Positions 19,000 to 28,214 of a stretch of DNA of 64,000 bases are shown here, one piece after another. The position numbers and the translations under genes were made by a program. The notes under the pieces are model-generated. The model did no database searches, was not told the origin of the DNA, and saw nothing but the letters and a program-made list of their open reading frames with translations. Source of the DNA: Treponema denticola (lineage in GTDB: Bacteria; Spirochaetota; Spirochaetia; Treponematales; Treponemataceae); assembly GCF_024181405.1 (NCBI RefSeq), contig NZ_CP051302.1, positions 1,488,001 through 1,552,000 of the forward strand, written 5' to 3'. Positions within the stretch are counted from its first letter, which is position 1; each line of letters begins with the position of its first letter.

Positions 19000-21926
19000 A
19001 ATAATGCATCTATCCTCTTTTTTAATTCTCTAACCTTTGCAGAGTTTTTTGCATTAGGACTTTGCATAAGCTGTTCAACCAATGCAGCTGCTATAACCTT
19101 ATTTCCTTTTTGTAATTCGGAAACGGCTTGCTGATACTTTGCTTCATCGGCAGCAGAAAGTACAATAACCGCAGCACCTCCCATAGCCATTTGAATTGAG
19201 TCCTTTAATTGCATCGCATCAGTGTTTTGCGGATTAAGTTTAATAGCCGCATCCAATTGCTGCAAAGCAATCGGGAATGAAGCTCTATCACCGGCTGTAT
19301 ATATTGCCTGAGCCGCCTTAGTAAGATTAGCAGACTCGGCGATTGCTTTAAGATTGGGAGGAGGCTGTTTAAGGCCTAAGTAAATTTCAATTTCATCTTT
19401 TAAAGCTGCAAGTCCCGAAAAGTTTTTATCTATGCTATACAAATCCAATAATTCGCTATACGATTTTTGAGAATTACGCTTGTACTCTGCTCTTATAGTT
19501 TGAACTTTCCGCTTAAATTGCTCGTTAAAGTTTGCAGGATCTATCAGCTTATCTATTTTTAAATTTAATTGCCCCGCAATTTCGTTATACGGGAATATCA
19601 ATAATACCTGCCGTATATTATCCTTAGCTTGATTTAAATTATTTAAAGCAGCACTCCTCTGACCCGCATTTATTTTTTGCTCCGCATCCAAATAAAGCTG
19701 ATTGGCATTATTTAAAAGCTGTATCATTTGGGGATATAGGGGAGCCGAAGCCGGAATGGATCTTCCTGTTTTTAAGGTTCCTGCGGTATTTACAATTGCC
19801 AGCCAGTTTTCAACCTCTTCGTTCGGTTCAACATTGGTTACAGCCCAACGGCTGCGTGCCGTATTCAAAGTTTCTTCAGCTTTTATAAACTCGGTATTAA
19901 AATACTCCTTTTTTGCCTTTTCCAAATATGCACGGACGTCCTTAACAACTACAGCGTTTTCCGCATCATTAATTTCTTTACCGAGATCTCCGAGTCTTTT
20001 ATCGGTAAGGCTTCTGTATTCTGCATCTTCTTCAAGCTGTAAGGCATCATTAGTTCTTGTTCGTGAAAGTTCTATGCTTCGCCTTGCTGCAGAAAAATTA
20101 CCGGATGCTAAATTTCTCTTTGCTTCTTCAAACCTTAAGTCGGCTTCATTTTTTGCTAACCGTATTTTTAAAATAGCAGATTCCGTCAATGCCAAATCCG
20201 AGTCTATAATACCTGAAAGCTCTTTAAGAGATGTAATTGTTGTTTCAATACCGTTTTTATTTTCTGCAAACACCTTGCTCGATTCGGATACGGAAAGATC
20301 GGTATCTTTAATAAAATTACTCAAAATACTTAAATCTACTTTTACAATCTCTTTTAAGTTTAAAAGTTCTTGTCTGGTTTCTGCCGGAGATGTCTTATCG
20401 GTCTTTTGTCTATTATTCGTAAAGCGGTCATATCTTTGTTTTGTTTCGGCAAAAGCTTCTTTACCGGATCTATTATTTATGATTGCAAGCTCTTCATAGC
20501 ACAAAAGACGGGCCTTATCCATGTTACTTGACAATAAACTGTTTTTGGATTCTAAAGCTTCCTGTTCTTTGCCGAGATCGTTTGCAATGTGAGGTATTGA
20601 AGATTCAGATAATTTTTTTACGGAAACTATCATAGATTCCAATTCTTGAATTTCAGCCTTTAAGGTTTTAACTTTAGGATTTCCGGAATTACGCAACTCA
20701 TCAGAACTGCCGGTATAAGAAGATGAAATAGGCTGTATTTTTTCTCTTATAGCCAAAAAGCGGCTGTAATATTTTTTTGCGGAATCCATGATTTTATTAA
20801 GTTCGGCTAAAGAGTTTCTTTTTTTATCTTGAGAATCAACCGTCTTTCCAAATCTTGACCCGGAACGTGTATTAATAAAGGAATAAATTCCAGTCAAGCT
20901 TTTTAAATGAAAATCAATTAGAGAGATATTTTTATCGATAGATATGTCGCTTTCAAAATCGAATGTATTGCAAGATTCAAACCACAGTTTTTTAATTTCC
21001 TGCCAATGACTGTCTGCCAAAGAATAAAGCGGCTCATGCACTCCCGCTTCCATAGCTCCTTCAACACCTTCATATTCTTTTGCCGAATCCCGTCCGATAG
21101 TTAAACGGTAAGCAAAGGGCAATATGCTTTCTTCGGTCTCAACATTTTTTTTCCTTTCATTTAAATAAATCTGTTTTAACGAAGCACCCGATCCTATTAA
21201 TAAACCGGTAAGACTTCTAAGCCGAGAAGAAGAATTCTTCAAAGCATTTAATTCGTTTTCAAGAGAAGATAAGGATGATGAAAAAGCTTTAGCCCTATAT
21301 TTATTCACATCCGAAATAAATTCGGCATAAGCATCTTCATATTTTTTTGTATCGGATTTAACCGAATCAAGTACGTTTTTTAAAACACTGCTTATTTGGG
21401 CATTTTTATCTTCATCCATTTCCTCCCCGTCATACATTGAAAAACCTTGAATAAAAGTCTTGGAGGCATCATTATATTTTTTTTCCTTTATAAGTTGAAT
21501 ACCTTCATCCATCAAGTCATTAAACTTTATACGGTAAATAGCATAGAATGAAGATGTCTTTACCTTGTCTAAAAAAGCCCTAAGATCCGGATCCATATCG
21601 GATTCCAAAATTTCCATCTTGTTTATTATCGCAATTCTTTTTAAGTTATTGCCGGGGTCTACTCTTAAAAGTTCTATAAGTTCATGGAAGGTTTGTTGAA
21701 ATTCGGCCTGATTTTTCATTGTTTTTCTGGCCAGACTTATTCCGCTCTCCATGGATTCAGGTTTGTTTTCAATAACATTAACTATATCTTGCAAGGCTGC
21801 AGTATTTTTTGACTCTTCCAAAAGACTTCTAGCCGTTGCATAATCTTCTTCGGCAGACCCTTTTGAAAAGGCAGAAATAGAGAGAAAACATATAAAAAGA
21901 CTTATAAAAAACCGTTTTTTATCCAA
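18996..21926 (-). CDS. Exported TPR and coiled-coil repeat protein
   Basis: About 976 residues, mostly helical, with a signal peptide just after the proposed start (KKRFFISLFICFLSISAFSKG). The body carries heptad-rich segments (SLSSLENELNALKNSSSRLRS, KLSESSIPHIANDLGKEQEAL) and TPR-like units near the C-terminus (INAGQRSAALNNLNQAKDNI, FPIALQQLDAAIKLNPQNTDA). The frame stays open to 22091 but has no ATG there; a TTG at 21926 with AAGG upstream puts the signal peptide at the N-terminus and is preferred. It is the first gene of the six-gene coupled operon and probably a periplasmic scaffold. Function unknown. Confidence 0.75.
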   Translation of the reverse strand: MDKKRFFISLFICFLSISAFSKGSAEEDYATARSLLEESKNTAALQDIVNVIENKPESMESGISLARKTMKNQAEFQQTFHELIELLRVDPGNNLKRIAIINKMEILESDMDPDLRAFLDKVKTSSFYAIYRIKFNDLMDEGIQLIKEKKYNDASKTFIQGFSMYDGEEMDEDKNAQISSVLKNVLDSVKSDTKKYEDAYAEFISDVNKYRAKAFSSSLSSLENELNALKNSSSRLRSLTGLLIGSGASLKQIYLNERKKNVETEESILPFAYRLTIGRDSAKEYEGVEGAMEAGVHEPLYSLADSHWQEIKKLWFESCNTFDFESDISIDKNISLIDFHLKSLTGIYSFINTRSGSRFGKTVDSQDKKRNSLAELNKIMDSAKKYYSRFLAIREKIQPISSSYTGSSDELRNSGNPKVKTLKAEIQELESMIVSVKKLSESSIPHIANDLGKEQEALESKNSLLSSNMDKARLLCYEELAIINNRSGKEAFAETKQRYDRFTNNRQKTDKTSPAETRQELLNLKEIVKVDLSILSNFIKDTDLSVSESSKVFAENKNGIETTITSLKELSGIIDSDLALTESAILKIRLAKNEADLRFEEAKRNLASGNFSAARRSIELSRTRTNDALQLEEDAEYRSLTDKRLGDLGKEINDAENAVVVKDVRAYLEKAKKEYFNTEFIKAEETLNTARSRWAVTNVEPNEEVENWLAIVNTAGTLKTGRSIPASAPLYPQMIQLLNNANQLYLDAEQKINAGQRSAALNNLNQAKDNIRQVLLIFPYNEIAGQLNLKIDKLIDPANFNEQFKRKVQTIRAEYKRNSQKSYSELLDLYSIDKNFSGLAALKDEIEIYLGLKQPPPNLKAIAESANLTKAAQAIYTAGDRASFPIALQQLDAAIKLNPQNTDAMQLKDSIQMAMGGAAVIVLSAADEAKYQQAVSELQKGNKVIAAALVEQLMQSPNAKNSAKVRELKKRIDALL

Positions 21927-22035
21927 CTTACCAAACCTTAATTCGATGCACTTAAAAAAGTCATCTATATAAAAAACTCCTATATCAATTTTCGGCTTTT
22001 TATACTTTTTTTTAATAAAAATCTCTAAAAACTGC

Positions 22036-22064
22036 TTAAAAAAAAGCCGAAATTCATATATAAT
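22036..22064 (+). promoter_or_regulatory. Promoter of the UPF0164 gene with -10 box nine bases from ATG
   Basis: TTAAAA, a 17-base spacer and a perfect TATAAT precede the gene, with nine bases between -10 and ATG and no Shine-Dalgarno. This is another candidate leaderless start. Confidence 0.6.
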
Positions 22065-22073
22065 AGTATAAAT

Positions 22074-23363
22074 ATGAAGAGAATTTTTCAAGCCGTTTGC
22101 ATAAGTATTTTTCTCATTTTTTCAAAAACAGGCCTTTTTTGTGCAGATATTTCCAATTTTTACTCGGGAGTATCATCAATTTTTGATATATTTACACAAA
22201 GATTTGAAGGAGAAACAGCTTTTCGCTCCCTTTTGATTCCCTCAGGAGGCCGCTTTGAAGGTCTTGGAGGTACTTTTACGGCTCTTTCAAACGATATAAG
22301 TTTTTTCGATGCAAATCCTGCTGCGAGTGCCCTTTTAAAAGAAACCGAGCTAAATGTTCTGCATAACAGCTGGATAGCGGATTCCAAGCTCGAAACGGTA
22401 GGCTATACCCAAAGGAAAAATCATCTTGGCTGGGGAACATCTTTAAGGTGCTTCTACATTCCCTTTACGGAATACGGCCCCTTGGGGCAAAAAAAAGCAT
22501 CAGGCTACTACAGCGAAACCTTTTTAACCGCAAATATAGCCTATAATTTTCTTGCAGGATACGATTTTAAAGGAATAAGTATTGGGGGGAGCCTAAAAGC
22601 AGGAATCAGGGCTACACCTCCTTTTTTCGGAAATGGAGAAGCAGCAGATTTTGATCATCCCGAAAACCAGTATAAAAATGCTTCACAACAAAACGGATAT
22701 GCTGTTCTTGGCGATTTTGGAATTATGATAAGGGCCAATGTTACAAAAATTTTTTACAGTGATGAGCCTAATTTTTATTTCGGGCTTAGTTTAAAGAACT
22801 TCGGTCCCCCCATAAGAGGAGACATTCCTCCTTCATATATTTCTCTAGGCTTTGCATATAGACCGGTAGATTTCTTTTTATTCGGAATAGATGTAAATCA
22901 GGGAATAAATATTGTAAATATAAAAAATTCCGGGCTGCCTTATGGGAGTTTAGGATTTATGTTTTCAATCACAAAATATTTTAATCTTCTAACAGGTTTC
23001 GGCATTAAGGGAGGAAATCCACGATTTACCTTGGGTGGAGAAGTAAACCTCTCGGACGTTCAAATTTCCGCAAATTATACTTTGGATCTATCCAGTCAGG
23101 TTACAAATATCAGCCGAATCAGCATCGGAGTAAAACTTCTTTTAGGACAGGATAAAAGAGATGAAAAACTTAACACCGTAAAAAAGCTATATGTTCAGGC
23201 CTTAAAAGAGTACAATAATAAAAACTACGAAAAGGCTATAGAACTTTGGAAAGAAATTTTAACTATAGACAAACGCTATGACCCTGCAATAGAAGGCATA
23301 GCCAGAGCCGAACAGCAGCTCCGGCTCTTAGAAGAAGTAAAGAAAATCTTGTTCCTCGATTAA
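22074..23363 (+). CDS. UPF0164 family outer-membrane beta-barrel protein with C-terminal TPR
   Basis: The 429-residue protein has a signal peptide (to about residue 24), then RSLLIPSGGRFEGLGGTFTALSNDISFFDANPAA, the hallmark block of UPF0164/FadL-like and PorV-like proteins in treponemes (shown here as RSLLIPSGG, then GGTFTALSND, then FDANPAA). Alternating amphipathic strands follow to about residue 360. The last 60 residues form a TPR-like unit (YVQALKEYNNKNYEKAIELW). It is divergent from the six-gene sensor/ABC operon and may work with it at the envelope. Fatty-acid or other hydrophobic substrate uptake is inferred from the family only. Confidence 0.82.
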   Translation: MKRIFQAVCISIFLIFSKTGLFCADISNFYSGVSSIFDIFTQRFEGETAFRSLLIPSGGRFEGLGGTFTALSNDISFFDANPAASALLKETELNVLHNSWIADSKLETVGYTQRKNHLGWGTSLRCFYIPFTEYGPLGQKKASGYYSETFLTANIAYNFLAGYDFKGISIGGSLKAGIRATPPFFGNGEAADFDHPENQYKNASQQNGYAVLGDFGIMIRANVTKIFYSDEPNFYFGLSLKNFGPPIRGDIPPSYISLGFAYRPVDFFLFGIDVNQGINIVNIKNSGLPYGSLGFMFSITKYFNLLTGFGIKGGNPRFTLGGEVNLSDVQISANYTLDLSSQVTNISRISIGVKLLLGQDKRDEKLNTVKKLYVQALKEYNNKNYEKAIELWKEILTIDKRYDPAIEGIARAEQQLRLLEEVKKILFLD

Positions 23364-23378
23364 AAGAATCCTTATTTA

Positions 23379-25475
23379 TCATTTATCGGATACTTTTTTC
23401 TTTCCTGTCTTTGAAGTCTTTTGAGCCCCGGAAGTCATCTCTTTTTTGACGGTCTTGGACGTTTTTTCAGGCTTAGCCTTCTTTACAGCTTCTTTTTTTT
23501 CCTTTATAGGAGCTTCCTTTTTAACCGTCTTTTTTGTTTCGGCCTTTTTAATCAAGGATTTTTTTTCAGACAGTTCTTCGGCAGAAAGAGCCTCCCGTAC
23601 CGAAAGGCGTACGCCTTGAGCCTTTAAGCCCTTCTCGGCAAAGGAATCGGCCTTAAATTCTTCTTCTATCTTTTTTACTCTCGGTTTAGGTGCGTAGTTC
23701 AGCTTAAAAGAAAATTTAAGCTTAGTACTTGCAAAAAGCACCTCGGTGTTGTCGGGAGCAAAAAGGTAATCCCTGTTTAGAATGTAGCCTTCTACCCTTG
23801 CCCTCTTTATATAGGCATACTTTGTCTTGGAGTCGCGGTAAATTACGGTAAAAAGCACCTTAGAAAGCTCTTCTTTTTCGGCAAAGCCGCAATACCACAT
23901 TCCCGTATCGACAAAGACTCGGTCGGGCACATCCATTACGGTGTAGACTCCGCTCTTCCTCAAGACAAAGATGCGGTCATAGGGGCTGACCCGTAAAATC
24001 TCCTTTCCTGTGGTAACGGAGGTGCCGAGATAGCCCGTTTCTTCATCATAGCGGAGGGCTGTATCCCTTGTTACGGCCTCTTTTACGTCAACCTTTGTAA
24101 AGCCCGTAATCTCGGTCTTGCGCTTAAATTCCTCTGCCGGAAGCTTTGCCGCAATTCCGTCCAAAACCGAAATAGCATAGCCCTTTAAATTCTTTAAGAG
24201 CTTTGCAATTTCCTTTAAGCGGTTATTTATCTCCCTGACCTCTTCACGGTTTTTATTTATATCGTAAAGAGATATGCGGCGGATGGGGATTTTAAGCAAT
24301 TTATCGACATCATCTTCGGTTACATCGCGGATTAATTCCTTTTTAAAGGGAACAAAACCCTTGATAACTGCATTGATTACGCCCTCTGCCGTCTTCATAG
24401 TTTCTATCTTTTTGTATATGCGTTCTTCGATAAAAATACGCTCAAGGGTGCGCAGGTGGAGGCGCTCGGTAAGCATGGATCTTTCGTATTCGAGCTCGTC
24501 CTTTAAAATCTGCATCAGCTGCTTGGCGTGGTATTTTATTATATCGGTTACGGTAATTTGAACCGGAAGATTGTCCTTTATAACCAAAAGATTGCAGGGA
24601 ATCGACTGCTCGCATTCGGTAAAGGCATAGAGGGCATCTACCACATCGGCCGAATAGACTCCTCTGGGAAGCTTTAACTCAATCTCGACATTTTCGCCCG
24701 TATAGTCGCTTATTTCCGAAATCTTAACCTTTCCGGCCTTTGAAGCGGCCTCGATAGAGTTAATCATACTTTCGGTCGTGCTTCCGAAGGGGAGCTCCCT
24801 TATTACTATCCTCTTTTCGTCGGAGGTGTCGAGCTTAGCCCTGACTAAGACTTTGCCTAAGCCGTCTTCATATTCAGAAACATCTATCAATCCTCCCGTA
24901 GGAAAGTCCGGGAAAAGAGCAAAGGATTTTCCGCTTAAAAAGGCTTTTTCGGCCTCAATTATCTCGAGGATATTATGGGGCAAAATCTTTGTAGACATAC
25001 CTACGGCAATTCCCTCTGCCCCTATAGCGAGGATTACGGGAAGCTTGGCCCTAAAAGCCAGGGGCTCCTTGTTTCTTCCGTCATAAGAAACGGTATAATC
25101 GGTTATGTGAGGATTATAAAAGATGGTTTTTGCAAATTCGTTTACCCTGCACTCTATGTATCGGGGAGCGGAAGCTTCATCTCCGGTAAAAATATTCCCG
25201 AAGTTTCCTTGCGTATCTATAAAAAGCTCTTTTGAAGCAAGAACCACGAGGGCGTTTCCTATTGAAGCGTCTCCGTGAGGATGGTATTTCATACAGTGCC
25301 CGATAACGTTTGCTACCTTGTGAAATTTGCCGTCATCCATCTCAAAAAGAGAATGTAGAATTCTCCTTTGAACGGGCTTTAAACCGTCTTCAAGGTCGGG
25401 TATGGCCCTGTCGCGGATAACATAACTTGCATATTCCAAAAAATTCTTATTAAAAAGACTTTCAATATAATCCAT
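23379..25475 (-). CDS. parC: DNA topoisomerase IV subunit A
   Basis: Type IIA topoisomerase A subunit: IPDLEDGLKPVQRRIL, KVANVIGHCMKYHPHGDAS, and the catalytic tyrosine Y106 in SAPRYIECR. At 698 residues it is shorter than GyrA (about 800 or more) and the expected full set of GyrA-box pinwheel blades is not evident, so ParC is favoured over GyrA. The last 75 residues are a Lys/Ala/Thr-rich tail (KKTVKKEAPIKEKKEAVKKA), likely DNA-binding and unusual in amount. The ATG at 25475 has TTTGAGGA six bases upstream; a TTG four codons earlier overlaps that site. No parE is present nearby. Confidence 0.9.
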   Translation of the reverse strand: MDYIESLFNKNFLEYASYVIRDRAIPDLEDGLKPVQRRILHSLFEMDDGKFHKVANVIGHCMKYHPHGDASIGNALVVLASKELFIDTQGNFGNIFTGDEASAPRYIECRVNEFAKTIFYNPHITDYTVSYDGRNKEPLAFRAKLPVILAIGAEGIAVGMSTKILPHNILEIIEAEKAFLSGKSFALFPDFPTGGLIDVSEYEDGLGKVLVRAKLDTSDEKRIVIRELPFGSTTESMINSIEAASKAGKVKISEISDYTGENVEIELKLPRGVYSADVVDALYAFTECEQSIPCNLLVIKDNLPVQITVTDIIKYHAKQLMQILKDELEYERSMLTERLHLRTLERIFIEERIYKKIETMKTAEGVINAVIKGFVPFKKELIRDVTEDDVDKLLKIPIRRISLYDINKNREEVREINNRLKEIAKLLKNLKGYAISVLDGIAAKLPAEEFKRKTEITGFTKVDVKEAVTRDTALRYDEETGYLGTSVTTGKEILRVSPYDRIFVLRKSGVYTVMDVPDRVFVDTGMWYCGFAEKEELSKVLFTVIYRDSKTKYAYIKRARVEGYILNRDYLFAPDNTEVLFASTKLKFSFKLNYAPKPRVKKIEEEFKADSFAEKGLKAQGVRLSVREALSAEELSEKKSLIKKAETKKTVKKEAPIKEKKEAVKKAKPEKTSKTVKKEMTSGAQKTSKTGKKKVSDK

Positions 25476-25605
25476 CTTTTTCCTCAAAAAAAAAGTATTT
25501 TAAGATGATACACTAAAAGCTGAAATTTGTCTACACGAGTGGAAAACACCGCATCGAAATCAATTTTGTAATATCTTTTTACATAGAAAAAGAGTATGAA
25601 AAAAG

Positions 25606-26337
25606 CTAAAATTTTCCTGTAACGAATTCTTTCGTTCTGAGATTGTCGGGATTTGTAAATATTTTTTCAGGAGTCCCTTCTTCAACAATGCAACCGTCTT
25701 CCATAAAAATGATTTTATCTGCAATTTCCCCGGCAAATTTCATTTCGTGTGTAACGATCAATAATGTCATATTCTCTTTTGAAAGATCTCTTATTACATT
25801 CAGCACTTCTCCGGATAACTCGGGATCGAGAGCGGAAGTGGGTTCATCAAATAAAATGATGTTTGGATTGATGGCAACAGCTCGAACAATACCTACTCTT
25901 TGCTTTTGTCCGCCGGATAATGTAGTAGGATAATCATCAGCTTTTTCAAGAAGGCCAACTTTTTTTAATAACTGAAGAGCCACAGTTTCCGCTCTTTCTT
26001 TTTCAAATCCGTAAACAACCGTAAGAGGTTTTACGATATTCATTTTTACGGTTAAATTATTAAAAAGATTAAAAGACTGAAAAACCATGGATGAATGTTT
26101 TCTTAATGTAACTATCGTTTTTTTATTTATTTTAGAAAAATCTGCATAAACACCGCCAAGCTCTATCGTTCCTTTTTGGGGTTTTTCTAAATAGTTTATA
26201 CATCGTAATAAAGTAGATTTCCCGGTACCTGAAGGGCCGATTATAACAACCGTTTCGCCTTTTTTTACTTCTAAGTTAAAATCATTTAAAACCGCTTTAC
26301 CGTTAAATACTACCGTCAAGTTTTTTATCTTTAGCAT
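25606..26337 (-). CDS. Polar amino-acid ABC transporter ATP-binding protein
   Basis: The 243-residue ATPase has Walker A GPSGTGKSTLLRCINYLE, signature TLSGGQKQRVGIVRA and Walker B NIILFDEPTSALDPEL, as in the GlnQ/TcyN class. It is the third gene after the binding protein and permease, with a 75-base gap from the permease. It energises the uptake system described in the next two entries. Confidence 0.92.
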   Translation of the reverse strand: MLKIKNLTVVFNGKAVLNDFNLEVKKGETVVIIGPSGTGKSTLLRCINYLEKPQKGTIELGGVYADFSKINKKTIVTLRKHSSMVFQSFNLFNNLTVKMNIVKPLTVVYGFEKERAETVALQLLKKVGLLEKADDYPTTLSGGQKQRVGIVRAVAINPNIILFDEPTSALDPELSGEVLNVIRDLSKENMTLLIVTHEMKFAGEIADKIIFMEDGCIVEEGTPEKIFTNPDNLRTKEFVTGKF

Positions 26338-26412
26338 TATATTCTTATTATGTCTTTTAAGACTCTCCCAAAAAACTCCTGCCGATTTTTTAGAAGTTTT
26401 CTTCCGGCGTTA

Positions 26413-27105
26413 TTATCCGTCAAGACCAACTCCTTTACTAAATTTTTTTTCAAGCCGCTTTTGGACTTTACCCAAAATTGCAGTAATTGCCCAATAAACA
26501 AATAAAACGCAAACGTAAGCTTCCAAGTATCTATAACCGGATGAGCCTTCCAGTTGAGCCTGCGCCATCATTTCTTTAACTCCTATTGCAAAAACCAAAG
26601 ATGTATCTTTAATAATGTTGATAAAGCTGCTAAATAAAGTAGGTAAGGCAACCCTTATTGCTTGCGGCAAAATGATAAAACGCATTGCTTGCATATATGT
26701 CATACCGACCGAATAGGCAGCTTCCATTTGCCCTTTTTCAATGGAAGAAAAAGCAGCTCGTAACGATTCAGACATATAAGCGGAACTGGCTAAAGAAAGT
26801 ACTATCAATGCAGCCGAAAAAGATGAAACTCGCTGCACCATACTTCCCATTAAAGGCAAGACTCCAAAATAGAAACAAAACAGCTGTGCCATCAACGGGG
26901 TGCCTCTAAAAAACGAAACATACAGTCTAAAAAAAGCGCTTAATAAAGGCACTTTTGCATCAATTATAAATGCAATCAAAAAAGCTAAGGCAAGACCGCA
27001 TACTATTGCTAACATCGAAAGCCGTAAGGTTACGCCTGCATACTTTAACATTCCCGGAACAAGCTGCAGCGCAAACCTTACGTCAAAATATATAGTATTA
27101 TTCAC
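26413..27105 (-). CDS. Polar amino-acid ABC transporter permease (HisM/TcyL-like)
   Basis: The 230-residue permease has five hydrophobic spans and the EAA-type loop EAAYSVGMTYMQAMRFIILP followed by QAIRVALPTLFSSFINIIKDTSL, typical of one-component homodimeric polar amino-acid permeases. Only one permease gene is present, so a homodimer is expected. It starts six bases after the binding-protein gene. Confidence 0.92.
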   Translation of the reverse strand: MNNTIYFDVRFALQLVPGMLKYAGVTLRLSMLAIVCGLALAFLIAFIIDAKVPLLSAFFRLYVSFFRGTPLMAQLFCFYFGVLPLMGSMVQRVSSFSAALIVLSLASSAYMSESLRAAFSSIEKGQMEAAYSVGMTYMQAMRFIILPQAIRVALPTLFSSFINIIKDTSLVFAIGVKEMMAQAQLEGSSGYRYLEAYVCVLFVYWAITAILGKVQKRLEKKFSKGVGLDG

Positions 27106-27110
27106 ACGTT

Positions 27111-27896
27111 TTATTTTTTTGCTTCTTGAGTTACATCAATTGAGAACCATTTTTCCGACAGCTTTTTTAATGTTCCGTCTTTTCGCATTTCATCTATTGT
27201 TTTTTTTGCCATAGCAGATAATTTTTCACCTCGTGCATCTTTTCTAAAAGGATAAGCGTTTACTTCATAAGTAAGCCTTTGATGCAATTGAGTTAAATCC
27301 AGATTTTCATCTTTTACTACTGTAAGAGTTTTTACTTCACCTTGCCAGAAAGCGTCTATTCTTCCCAACAAAACTTCGCGTTCCATAGGAGCTCCGTCAT
27401 ACGTGACGATATCAAGGTTTAAGTGATATTTTTCATTAATTTCTCTTAATGTTTTCTCTCCATTTCCGCCAAGCCAGCAGCCTACCCTCTTTTGTTTTAA
27501 ATCATCTAAGGTTTTAATGTCCGATCCTTTTTTTACAAAAAAGTCATAATAACTGTAAGCATAAGGACTTGAAAACAAATATTTTTCTAAACGCGCAGGT
27601 GTAATGGACATTTGATGTGCAACGGAATCTATTTCGCCTGCATCTAACATCCCTACTAATCCTGAAAATTTACCTAATTTCATTTCAAGCTTTAAACCGT
27701 TTCTTTTTGCAATTTCATTCCATACGTCGATTTCAAAGCCTTTTACAACATCTTTTTCTTGATAAGCCCACGGCTTGTACGAAGCCGAAGTTCCAATTGT
27801 AATAACATTTTCATTCGTTGGCGTTTCACCCTTTCCCATAGCGAATAGGGTACATCCAAGTAACATAGCACATAAAATCATGCCATTTTTCTTCAT
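27111..27896 (-). CDS. Extracellular solute-binding protein, cystine/polar amino-acid type
   Basis: The 261-residue protein has a signal peptide with a lipobox-like LLGC at residue 15, then the SBP_bac_3 fold: ITIGTSASYKPWAYQEKDVV, KGFEIDVWNEIAKRNGLKLE, SGLVGMLDAGEIDSVAHQMS and LGRIDAFWQGEV. The GEIDSVAHQMSITPAR block resembles cystine-binding TcyA-type proteins more than Gln or Arg binders; substrate remains inferred. A promoter and GGAGG precede it. Cysteine desulfidase elsewhere in the window would use the product of cystine import. Confidence 0.85.
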   Translation of the reverse strand: MKKNGMILCAMLLGCTLFAMGKGETPTNENVITIGTSASYKPWAYQEKDVVKGFEIDVWNEIAKRNGLKLEMKLGKFSGLVGMLDAGEIDSVAHQMSITPARLEKYLFSSPYAYSYYDFFVKKGSDIKTLDDLKQKRVGCWLGGNGEKTLREINEKYHLNLDIVTYDGAPMEREVLLGRIDAFWQGEVKTLTVVKDENLDLTQLHQRLTYEVNAYPFRKDARGEKLSAMAKKTIDEMRKDGTLKKLSEKWFSIDVTQEAKK

Positions 27897-27934
27897 AATA
27901 TTCCTCCGTATAAAAATTATTATGTAGTTACTGA

Positions 27935-27963
27935 ACCATACAACATATTTATAAATAAGTCAA
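27935..27963 (-). promoter_or_regulatory. Promoter of the amino-acid ABC operon
   Basis: Minus-strand TTGACT, 17 bases, TATGGT. The leader is about 30 bases and carries GGAGG six bases before the ATG. The -35 box lies in AT-rich sequence; no operator was recognised. Confidence 0.5.
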
Positions 27964-28000
27964 TATATTTTTTAATAAATCTATTATTTTTTTAATAAAT

Positions 28001-28135
28001 GCTGTCTACAAACCAGGAAGAAACAGGCTTTTAGGCAATCCTAAAGCAAAGATAGTCTTTGAAATTGCCCACACCGAGGATGAAGACGATTTTTTTACCC
28101 GCCTTCTTAAAATCGAGTCAGGGAAAATATATTAA
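28001..28135 (+). pseudogene. 3' remnant of a coding sequence
   Basis: A 44-codon stretch with coding character ends in TAA. It reads KPGRNRLLGNPKAKIVFEIA, then HTEDEDDFFTRLLKIESGKI. There is no start codon with a ribosome-binding site and the upstream part dissolves into AT-rich sequence. It looks like the tail of a lost gene. The family is not recognised. The rest of the 318-base gap holds the ABC promoter and the grdB terminator. Confidence 0.35.
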
Positions 28136-28165
28136 ATTAGCCGGCATAAACTAATTTAAATAAAA

Positions 28166-28198
28166 AAAGCCCCCTTGCCTTAGAGGCTTGGGGGCTTT
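28166..28198 (-). terminator. Rho-independent terminator after grdB
   Basis: AAAGCCCCC pairs with GGGGGCTTT, and the interior GCCT/AGGC extends the stem after a two-base bulge on each side, with a three-base loop. On the minus strand the stem is followed by a T-rich run. It lies 17 bases past the grdB stop. Confidence 0.85.
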
Positions 28199-28214
28199 AG
28201 TTTAAAAAGCTAAA

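Noticed and set aside
19702..20499. A 265-residue open frame on the plus strand
   Set aside because: It is the antisense shadow of the coiled-coil gene, with Ser/Leu-rich composition and no ribosome-binding site.
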